DNA from: Desulfobacterales bacterium
GTDB taxonomy: Bacteria; Desulfobacterota; Desulfobacteria; Desulfobacterales; JAUWMJ01
Direction of reading: 5' to 3'
NCBI GenBank assembly: GCA_030613225.1
Contig: JAUWMJ010000275.1
Coordinates: forward strand, 1-5,055
DNA: 5,055 nt
Part shown: in pieces, positions 1-5,055 of the stretch
Layout: each line of letters starts with the position of its first letter
Position numbering within the stretch: position 1 is the first letter of the stretch
Notes under the pieces: model-generated
Told to the model about the DNA's origin: nothing
The model's database searches: none
The model's input: only the letters and a program-made list of their open reading frames with translations
Made by a program: the position numbers and the translations under genes

Positions 1-40
1 TTTCCGTGTAAATCAGTGGTAAATTATAAGGAGAAATATC

Positions 41-1075
41 ATGCGTATTGTTGATTTGCGATCCGACACAATTACAAAACCAACCCCGTCCATGCAAAAG
101 GCCATGGCACAGGCCGAAGTCGGAGACGATGTATTTGGTGAAGACCCTACGGTTAATCGCTTAGAGGAAATGGCTGCTGATCGTATGGGAAAAGAAGCAG
201 CGTTATTTGTAGCAAGCGGAACAATGGCTAACCTGGTCAGCGAGCTTGCACATTGCGGCCGAGGTGATGAGATGATCCTTGGTGATCAGGCCCACATTTT
301 CTTCTACGAGCAAGGCGGGTCTGCCGCTATAGGCGGAATTCATCCCAGAACTGTGCCCAATCAGCCCGACGGTAAAATAGCGCTTCAAGACATCGAGGCA
401 GCTATTCGTCCGGACAACATACATTTCCCGCGCACCAGGGTTATTCTTTTGGAAAATACACATAACCGTTGCAACGGAAATCCTCTGGAAGTTGATTATA
501 TGCACAGTGTGGGGAAACTTGCCGAAAGTTATGAACTGAAAGTGCATGTTGACGGAGCTCGTATATTCAATGCTGCTGTTGCACTTGGAGTGGATGTTCG
601 CGATCTGGTCAGCAAGGCGGACTCCGTCTCTTTTTGTCTGAGCAAGGGTCTTGCAGCTCCGGTAGGTTCTCTGGTTTGCAGCACTCGCTCTTTCATTGAA
701 AAAGCCCGTCGTGCCCGTAAAGTTTTAGGTGGTGGCATGAGGCAGGCGGGGATACTGGCAGCAGCCGGTATTATTGCACTAACTGAAATGGTGGAACGCC
801 TGGCCGATGATCACGCCAACGCCAAAAGGCTTGCCCAAGGTTTGGCAGGAATAAACAGTATCTCAATAGACCCGAAGCTTGTAAAGACCAATATTGTATT
901 TTTTGATATCACACGAGGCGACATGACCGCAGAGCAGCTTGCCGGGCAGCTCGCTGACAAAGGCCTTAAAGTTTTACCACTCAGCCCGAAACAACTCAGA
1001 GCAGTTACTCATTACCATATCACAGCAGATGATATTGAATATGCATTGGGTATATTTACAAAAGTATTGGGATGA
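41..1075 (+). CDS. ltaE: Low-specificity L-threonine aldolase (PLP-dependent)
   Basis: This cytosolic PLP enzyme of fold type I cleaves L-threonine or L-allo-threonine to glycine and acetaldehyde. It gives a glycine source or a threonine breakdown route. The 344-residue protein is complete, and the family is usually about 330-350 residues. The N-terminal signature DLRSDTITKPT (residues 5-15) is followed by GDDVFGEDPT (28-37), the cofactor-phosphate loop ASGTMAN (58-64) and H85, the expected ring-stacking histidine. HVDGARIF contains D171, which should pair with the pyridine nitrogen, and R174. SFCLSKGLAAPVGS contains K202, the expected Schiff-base lysine. R320 in LRAVTH is the likely substrate-carboxylate arginine. 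The start is fixed by AAGGAG at 28-33, seven bases before ATG. The family motif usually reads THLD after that arginine; here it reads THYH, a minor departure. Upstream context is cut off, so operon membership is unknown, and no clear terminator follows the stop. The family call is firm. Specificity for L-threonine versus L-allo-threonine cannot be read from sequence. Confidence 0.95.
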   Translation: MRIVDLRSDTITKPTPSMQKAMAQAEVGDDVFGEDPTVNRLEEMAADRMGKEAALFVASGTMANLVSELAHCGRGDEMILGDQAHIFFYEQGGSAAIGGIHPRTVPNQPDGKIALQDIEAAIRPDNIHFPRTRVILLENTHNRCNGNPLEVDYMHSVGKLAESYELKVHVDGARIFNAAVALGVDVRDLVSKADSVSFCLSKGLAAPVGSLVCSTRSFIEKARRARKVLGGGMRQAGILAAAGIIALTEMVERLADDHANAKRLAQGLAGINSISIDPKLVKTNIVFFDITRGDMTAEQLAGQLADKGLKVLPLSPKQLRAVTHYHITADDIEYALGIFTKVLG

Positions 1076-1086
1076 TTTTTACGTGA

Positions 1087-1239
1087 CTACCCAGGTTCCG
1101 GGGTTAAGGGTTTTGCATGGCATACATCTTCACTGACACCTGAAGCCAGTAAATCGAGGATAAATTCTACCGATATTCTTGCCCCCCCCCGAATAACAGG
1201 TTTTTCGGTACAAACTCCGAAAAAGTCGTGACCAATTCG
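1087..1239 (-). pseudogene. DUF433-domain (antitoxin-like) gene remnant
   Basis: Read on the minus strand, about 1123-1230 encodes VCTEKPVIRGGARIS followed by VEFILDLLASGVSEDV. This closely resembles the core of small DUF433 proteins (pattern V-C-x-x-KPVIRGTRISV-x-x-ILDLLA-x-G). DUF433 proteins are usually about 75-100 residues and are often encoded beside PIN-like DUF5615 toxins as the presumed antitoxin. The copy looks broken. The family glycine-threonine after VIR is replaced by GGA, written by nine consecutive G (complement of 1182-1190). After SEDV the expected L-x-x-YP-x-L-x-x-EDI segment is missing, and the frame runs through CHAKPLTPEPG to a stop at 1087-1089. No in-frame ATG lies at the expected N-terminus; the only upstream ATG in frame (1359) would run antisense through the ATPase start. 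No toxin partner is visible. Family recognition is from the conserved motif only, and a living gene with divergent ends is less likely. Confidence 0.6.
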
Positions 1240-1262
1240 GAATTGTGGTTTAAAAGGTCTGC

Positions 1263-1690
1263 ATGGAACGATATTTGTTAAATTATATTCTGGACGATTT
1301 AAAGGAAAAAATTGTCTTGTTGACCGGCCCGCGACAGTCCGGCAAAACAACCTTGTCAAAAATGCTGAGCAATAATTTCGATTACCTCAATTTTGATTAT
1401 CCAGAGCACCGTTTGGGTCTCATTGAAAGGTCATGGGACAGATCCAAAGATCTTATTATCTTTGATGAACTTCACAAACTTAAAAACTGGAAATCATGGC
1501 TCAAAGGCATTTATGATACTGAAGGCGTCCGGCCCCGGATAATTGTCACGGGCAGCGCCAAATTTGATACATACAGAAAAGTCGGCGATTCTCTTGCCGG
1601 ACGTTTTTTTCAGTTCCGGCTGCACCTCTTGATTTAAAGGAAATCAAAAAAATAAATAGCCACGATAACCTTGCTCTGGTTATTTTTTAA
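1263..1690 (+). pseudogene. AAA_14/DUF4143-type ATPase, frameshifted and truncated
   Basis: This is the N-terminal part of an ATPase of the family with an AAA_14 ATPase domain and a C-terminal DUF4143 domain, normally about 380-400 residues. These are common mobile-looking accessory proteins of unclear role. The first frame (1263-1637) gives 124 residues. It has Walker A GPRQSGKT (22-29), Walker B LIIFDELHK (64-72), a sensor-like VTGSAKFD (95-102) and the family motif GDSLAGRFFQFRLH (108-121). It then hits TAA at 1635-1637. Shifting frame at 1625 restores the family-like continuation PLDLKEIKKINSHDNLALVIF, which ends at TAA 1688-1690, so one C was probably lost near 1625. Even when corrected, only about 142 residues remain and the DUF4143 half is absent. 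The start is supported by AAAAGG at 1252-1257, five bases before ATG, and by an upstream in-frame stop at 1251. The corrected frame runs 11 bases into the convergent ferritin-like gene. A functional short ATPase is unlikely but not excluded. Confidence 0.85.
1665..1688 (+). terminator. Hairpin with T-run between convergent genes
   Basis: ATAACC (1665-1670) and GGTTAT (1678-1683) can form a perfect 6-bp stem around the 7-base loop TTGCTCT, followed directly by six T (1683-1688). This is an intrinsic-terminator shape for plus-strand transcription out of the ATPase remnant. On the minus strand the same stem lies at the 3' end of the ferritin-like gene. There the T-rich stretch (complement of about 1645-1655) is further away, so termination in that direction is plausible but weaker. 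The stem is short and AT-rich, and it overlaps the last codon and stop of the minus-strand gene. Confidence 0.45.
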
Positions 1691-2156
1691 GAGCAACAAG
1701 CTTACCGCTTAGAAGCTTGATATGGGCCATTTCTTCTTTTATGATTGCATCTATTTTTGTTTTCCCGAGATTGTCCGGAACCAATTCTTTCATTCCCAGA
1801 TAAAATACTATGGAATCCTTTTCAGCCAGGATAGCTTCCTTTAATATCTCTTCCATTGATGTTGTATCGATCTTTTTTTCAAAGAACACCCTGGTGTCGG
1901 CTAATGCTCGAAGATAAAGAGCTGCCTCACCCTCAGGATCGAATGCGGTTGCAGTTTTCTCCTTTTCAGACAGACCTTTTCTTAAATCGGCAAATGTTTT
2001 TTCATGGTCATCTTCCATTACGGCAAGATCGAGTAAAAGTTTTTTTTCAGCAGGGTCGGTAATCGATTCCGCTGCTTTTCTGTAAAAGGAAGCTCCATTT
2101 CTTTCAATCTGCTCGGCCATTTTAAATATTTCATCTGCATTGAAATCGTAAACCAT
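1680..2156 (-). CDS. Rubrerythrin-like ferritin-family diiron protein
   Basis: This is a complete 158-residue cytosolic protein with the four-helix ferritin-like fold of the rubrerythrin (COG1633-like) group. Likely diiron ligands are spaced as in that group: E18 in EQIERNGASFY, the ExxH pair E48/H51 in MEDDHEKTF, E112 in LAEKDSIVFY, and the ExxH pair E142/H145 in KEEMAHIKLL. It has no C-terminal rubredoxin domain (no paired CxxC motifs), so it is a stand-alone ferritin-like domain and not full rubrerythrin. Relatives are linked to peroxide reduction or iron handling in anaerobes, but the substrate and electron donor cannot be told from sequence. The ATG at 2154-2156 is supported by AAAGGA (complement of 2166-2171), nine bases upstream. 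The gene converges on the ATPase remnant and diverges from the aconitase gene. No partner such as rubredoxin or a reductase is visible, so it is probably monocistronic. The family call is firm and the function is inferred. Confidence 0.9.
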   Translation of the reverse strand: MVYDFNADEIFKMAEQIERNGASFYRKAAESITDPAEKKLLLDLAVMEDDHEKTFADLRKGLSEKEKTATAFDPEGEAALYLRALADTRVFFEKKIDTTSMEEILKEAILAEKDSIVFYLGMKELVPDNLGKTKIDAIIKEEMAHIKLLSGKLVALKK

Positions 2157-2261
2157 TTGATTTTATCCTTTCTTTTTATTTATTTATTGTATTAATAGGA
2201 TGGTATTAACTTAGGGCTCGCGTAAAAATAAAGATGTTTTGTAGCAGTTCACAGGTTTACC

Positions 2262-2284
2262 CGCCTTTGGCTGCGCCGTAGGCG
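2262..2284. repeat. GC-rich imperfect hairpin
   Basis: The 23 bases fold on themselves: CGCCT (2262-2266 region) pairs with AGGCG at the right end and GGC pairs with GCC inside, with one T-T mismatch, one T-G wobble and a 3-base loop. There is no T-run after it, and both flanking genes point away from it, so it is not a terminator for either. Its high GC stands out from the AT-rich surroundings. It directly precedes the GGGTTCA repeat and may be part of the same dispersed element. Confidence 0.5.
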
Positions 2285-2288
2285 ACCA

Positions 2289-2367
2289 GGGTTCAGGGTT
2301 CAACGTTCAGGGTTAGGGACCATGCAACCTCGAACCCCTGAGCCTTTGAACCTTTGAACCAGTGAAC
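2289..2367. repeat. Two-armed inverted repeat of GGGTTCA / CTTTGAAC units
   Basis: The left arm holds tandem heptamers GGGTTCA (2289-2295), GGGTTCA (2296-2302), ACGTTCA (2303-2309) and a partial GGGTTAG (2310-2316). The right arm holds AACCCCTGAG (2333-2342) followed by tandem octamers CTTTGAAC (2344-2351), CTTTGAAC (2352-2359) and CAGTGAAC (2360-2367). The reverse complement of the right arm aligns with the left arm with small gaps, so the whole can form a long imperfect hairpin with a loop near 2317-2332. No open reading frame explains it. It looks like a dispersed non-coding repeat (REP/MITE-like). That it is multicopy is inference and cannot be tested from one window. Confidence 0.85.
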
Positions 2368-2389
2368 GGTTACGATATTTTGTTATAAT
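2362..2389 (+). promoter_or_regulatory. Extended -10 promoter for acnA
   Basis: A perfect TATAAT lies at 2384-2389, preceded by TG at 2381-2382, giving the TGnTATAAT extended -10 form. The -35 position is weak: GTGAAC (2362-2367) with a 16-base spacer matches TTGACA at three of six positions, which is tolerable with an extended -10. Initiation would fall near 2396, giving a leader of about 68 bases before the acnA ATG. The weak -35 coincides with the last octamer of the adjacent repeat. Confidence 0.6.
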
Positions 2390-2463
2390 TTAGCGCCTCT
2401 TTGTCAAGGAAAATAATTAATTTCGTTTAAATCGACAGCAAGATAGAAAAGGATAGCACAGTT

Positions 2464-5055
2464 ATGGACAAACAGGAATTTGTTAAACAGATAAACGTTA
2501 AGGGTAAAACTTATGATATCGCAGATATCACTTTATTGGAACAAAAGGGCATCGCCGCCATTAAAAAACTCCCTTTTGCCATCAAAATTCTGGTTGAAAA
2601 CCTGTTAAGGAAACTGGATGGGCATGTAGTCAAGGAAAAAGATTTAATTAAGATCGCTAACTGGCAAAAGCTTTATGAAGATCCTGTGGAAATACCTTAC
2701 CACCCGGCGCGGGTTTTGATGCAGGATTTTACCGGTGTTCCGGCTGTGGTAGATCTTGCCGCCATGCGAGATGCTTTAAAAGATCTTGGCGTAGACCCGA
2801 TGAAAATCAACCCGGTTGTTCCAGTGGACCTGGTTATCGATCACTCCGTGCAGGTTGATTACTTTGGTGCCGTGGATTCTTTAAAGAAAAATGTGGCCAG
2901 GGAATATGAACGGAACCAGGAAAGATACGAGCTTTTAAAATGGGCTCAAAAAAGCTTTGACAAGTTCAGAATCGTTCCGCCAAATTCCGGAATCTGCCAC
3001 CAGGTAAACCTGGAATACCTGGGGCATGTGGTTATAACCGAAGAAATCAACGGCAATACTATTGCCTATCCCGATACCCTTGTCGGAACCGATTCACATA
3101 CAACGATGATTGACGGAATCGGCGTTATGGGATGGGGTGTCGGCGGCATTGAAGCTGAAGCGGTTATGCTCGGACAACCGTATTATATGCAGATTCCCCA
3201 GGTGATCGGAGTCAAGATGGTTGGCGAACTGCAAAAAGGAGTGACGGCAACCGACCTTGTACTTGTGGTAACTGAATTGCTGAGGAAATACAATGTTGTA
3301 GAAAAATTCGTAGAATATTTCGGGCCCGGGATGAAGAACCTGGATGTTCTCGCCAGAGCGACCATAGCCAACATGACGCCTGAATACGGCGCAACACTCG
3401 GTTTTTTTCCGGTGGATGAGAAGACCCTTGAATACCTTAAACTGACCAACCGGAAAAAGCAGGCCGATCTTGTGGATGTATATACCAGATCACAGGGACT
3501 TTTTTATACAGGAGAAGAGGAACCGGAATACACTCAAGTTGTTGAGTTTGATCTTTCTTATGTTGAACCATCTCTGGCCGGCCCGGCCAGACCCCAGGAT
3601 CGGATCAGGTTGCAGGAGCTAAAAGCCCGCGTTGCAATAATACTGGAACGTAAAGATGAAGAAAAGGCGGAAAGTATATGTGACCCTGCAGTTCAAGACG
3701 AATCCGGCCAGGCGCAAGGCCGCAAATCGGTCAAGCCACGGACACATGAAGTCGATCTGGATGGAAGCAAGGTGCATATAGGTGACGGGAGTATTGTAGT
3801 GGCTGCTATAACCTCATGCACAAACACTTCAAATCCATATGTCATGATCGGAGCCGGCCTTTTAGCGCAAAAGGCAGTGGAAAGGGGTCTGAGAGTACCC
3901 CAATATGTTAAAACTACCCTTACCCCAGGGTCAAAAGTTGTCATTAGATATCTTGCCGATGCCGGTCTTATGCCATATTTCGAGACACTTGGTTTCAACC
4001 TTGCAGCATTCGGTTGTGCGACCTGCATTGGCAACAGCGGCCCGTTGCATCCTGAAATAGAAAAAGCTATAGTCACAAAGGGATTGACCGTTGCAGCAGT
4101 TTTATCCGGAAACCGCAATTTCGAGGCCAGAATACATCAGCACATCAAAGCTAATTTTTTAGCATCGCCGATGCTGGTGGTAGCACTGGCGCTTGCCGGA
4201 AGAATCGATGTTGATTTGACAAAAGAGCAAGTCGGTTTCGATAAAAGCGGTAAACCTGTCTATCTTAAAGACATTTTGCCGTCAAACGATGAAATCGAAA
4301 GCCTGGTCAATAAACATGTTAAAAATGAATTTTACGAACAGGAATACAGTAAAATTTTTAACGGAGATGAATTATGGCAGTCTCTTAAGATTATCGAAAG
4401 TACAACTTTCAAATGGGATAAGCATTCCACTTACATTAAAAAACCGCCGTATTTTGAAAATTTCAGCATCGAGCTCATCGAACCTGCTGATATAAAAAAT
4501 GCAAGCGTACTTTTATTACTGGGTGATTCGGTTACTACTGATCATATTTCTCCTGCAGGTGCGATATCGCATGATTATCCTGCAGGCCGGTATCTTATCA
4601 AAGAGAATGTGACGCCGGCAGAGTTTAATTCTTATGGATCGCGCAGGGGAAACCACGAGGTGATGATTCGGGGGACCTTTGGAAATATCCGCCTTAAAAA
4701 TAAGCTTGTTTCGCCGAAAGAGGGGAGTTTTACCATAAAATTTCCTGATAAGAAGGAAGTATTCATTTACGATGCTGCCATGGACTACATCAATGAAGCC
4801 AGGCCACTGGTGGTACTTGGGGGCAAGGAATACGGTACCGGTTCTTCAAGGGACTGGGCTGCAAAAGGAACGGCTCTTCTGGGAGTAAAAGCTGTTATAG
4901 CAGAATCTTTTGAGCGAATCCACAGGAGCAACCTGGTGGGTATGGGCGTACTGCCGCTAGTATTCAGAAAAAACGAAAATTTGGAAAACCTGGGGCTAAC
5001 CGGCTCTGAAACCTTTTTCATCAGCGGAATCGAAAAGATGCATCCGCGAAAGGTG
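2464..5055 (+). CDS. acnA: Aconitate hydratase AcnA (3' end beyond window)
   Basis: This cytosolic [4Fe-4S] enzyme interconverts citrate and isocitrate through cis-aconitate in the TCA cycle. The frame is open for 864 codons and reaches the window edge. Full family members are about 890-910 residues, so only the last few tens of residues are missing. The N-terminal domains contain SGICHQVNLEYLGHV and GTDSHTTM (D210, H212), then GWGVGGIEAE. The cluster cysteines are C452 (ITSCTNTSNP) and C518/C521 (FGCATCIGNSGP); their 66- and 3-residue spacing is typical of AcnA/IRP1. The C-terminal swivel domain shows GDSVTTDHISPAG (from 687), YGSRRGNHEVM (724-734) and YGTGSSRDWAAKG (790-802) with the active-site Ser-Arg pair. 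GICHQVNLEYL argues for AcnA rather than the methylcitrate-pathway AcnD. The ATG at 2464 follows AAAAGGA (2447-2453) by ten bases. The linker before the first cysteine (about 380-445) is some 20 residues longer than I recall for E. coli AcnA. It is transcribed away from the ferritin-like gene. Confidence 0.97.
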   Translation, partial: MDKQEFVKQINVKGKTYDIADITLLEQKGIAAIKKLPFAIKILVENLLRKLDGHVVKEKDLIKIANWQKLYEDPVEIPYHPARVLMQDFTGVPAVVDLAAMRDALKDLGVDPMKINPVVPVDLVIDHSVQVDYFGAVDSLKKNVAREYERNQERYELLKWAQKSFDKFRIVPPNSGICHQVNLEYLGHVVITEEINGNTIAYPDTLVGTDSHTTMIDGIGVMGWGVGGIEAEAVMLGQPYYMQIPQVIGVKMVGELQKGVTATDLVLVVTELLRKYNVVEKFVEYFGPGMKNLDVLARATIANMTPEYGATLGFFPVDEKTLEYLKLTNRKKQADLVDVYTRSQGLFYTGEEEPEYTQVVEFDLSYVEPSLAGPARPQDRIRLQELKARVAIILERKDEEKAESICDPAVQDESGQAQGRKSVKPRTHEVDLDGSKVHIGDGSIVVAAITSCTNTSNPYVMIGAGLLAQKAVERGLRVPQYVKTTLTPGSKVVIRYLADAGLMPYFETLGFNLAAFGCATCIGNSGPLHPEIEKAIVTKGLTVAAVLSGNRNFEARIHQHIKANFLASPMLVVALALAGRIDVDLTKEQVGFDKSGKPVYLKDILPSNDEIESLVNKHVKNEFYEQEYSKIFNGDELWQSLKIIESTTFKWDKHSTYIKKPPYFENFSIELIEPADIKNASVLLLLGDSVTTDHISPAGAISHDYPAGRYLIKENVTPAEFNSYGSRRGNHEVMIRGTFGNIRLKNKLVSPKEGSFTIKFPDKKEVFIYDAAMDYINEARPLVVLGGKEYGTGSSRDWAAKGTALLGVKAVIAESFERIHRSNLVGMGVLPLVFRKNENLENLGLTGSETFFISGIEKMHPRKV

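Larger units (their letters stand above)
2157..2463. other. Divergent intergenic region, ferritin-like gene to acnA
   Basis: This 307-base gene-free stretch separates two outward-facing genes. From left to right it holds the ferritin-like gene's ribosome site and an A/T-rich leader (2157-2215), a short AT-rich spacer with no recognisable element (2215-2260), a GC-rich hairpin (2262-2284), a two-armed repeat (2289-2367), the acnA promoter (2362-2389) and an approximately 68-base acnA leader ending in AAAAGGA (2447-2453). The minus-strand gene must have its promoter in the left half. A TACAAT-like -10 (complement of 2183-2194) is possible, but no -35 at proper spacing was found. No Fur-type box or riboswitch was recognised by eye. 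Confidence 0.7.

Noticed and set aside
17..25. TGGTAAATT as an extended -10 for ltaE
   Set aside because: Initiation would fall at or inside the AAGGAG ribosome site, leaving no usable leader.
203..738. Minus-strand open frames antisense to ltaE
   Set aside because: No family motifs and no ribosome site. They are shadows of a strongly supported plus-strand gene.
1090..1110. CCCAGG…CCGGGG hairpin as an ltaE terminator
   Set aside because: The stem is very short and imperfect, and no T-run follows it.
1087..1359. A full 90-residue minus-strand gene starting at 1359
   Set aside because: Its first 30 or so residues are antisense to the ATPase Walker A region and resemble nothing. Only the segment below about 1240 carries DUF433 signal, so it is annotated as a remnant.
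2289..2367. CRISPR array
   Set aside because: Units are 7-8 bases, adjacent, and inverted between arms. There are no spacers of uniform length and no cas genes.
3183..4118. Minus-strand open frames inside acnA (3183-3449, 3212-3397, 3693-4118)
   Set aside because: The plus strand carries conserved aconitase motifs throughout. The antisense frames have no recognisable domain or ribosome site.

Overview
The window is moderate-GC bacterial chromosomal DNA (roughly 45% GC by eye) with dense coding and good Shine-Dalgarno sites. A rubrerythrin-like ferritin suggests an anaerobic or microaerobic lifestyle. The aconitase is of the bacterial AcnA/IRP1 type. The accessory fragments (DUF433 and an AAA_14/DUF4143-type ATPase) and the GGTTCA-rich imperfect palindrome are of kinds I associate with sulfate-reducing deltaproteobacteria (Desulfobacterota). 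That placement is an inference from general character, not from a marker gene.

Layout: (1) 41-1075, + strand, a complete low-specificity L-threonine aldolase (ltaE). (2) 1076-1690, a small graveyard of accessory genes. It holds a minus-strand DUF433 (antitoxin-like) remnant carrying a run of nine G, then a plus-strand ATPase that keeps Walker A and Walker B, is frameshifted near 1625, and loses its whole C-terminal half. (3) 1680-2156, - strand, a complete stand-alone ferritin-like diiron protein of 158 residues. Its stop codon lies in a short hairpin with a T-run that probably terminates transcription between the convergent genes. (4) 2157-2463, the divergent intergenic region. It holds a GC-rich hairpin, a two-armed repeat (heptamers of GGGTTCA type facing octamers of CTTTGAAC type), and a strong extended -10 promoter. 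(5) 2464 to the window end, + strand, aconitate hydratase AcnA. All three cluster cysteines are present, and the reading frame is still open at 5055.

The intact genes are housekeeping: glycine/threonine interconversion, iron or peroxide handling, and the TCA-cycle aconitase step. The divergent pairing of an iron-handling protein with an iron-sulfur dehydratase is suggestive, but no iron-responsive operator was recognised. I see no convincing novel multi-gene system. The most interesting material is the decayed accessory segment at 1087-1690 and the structured repeat abutting the acnA promoter.
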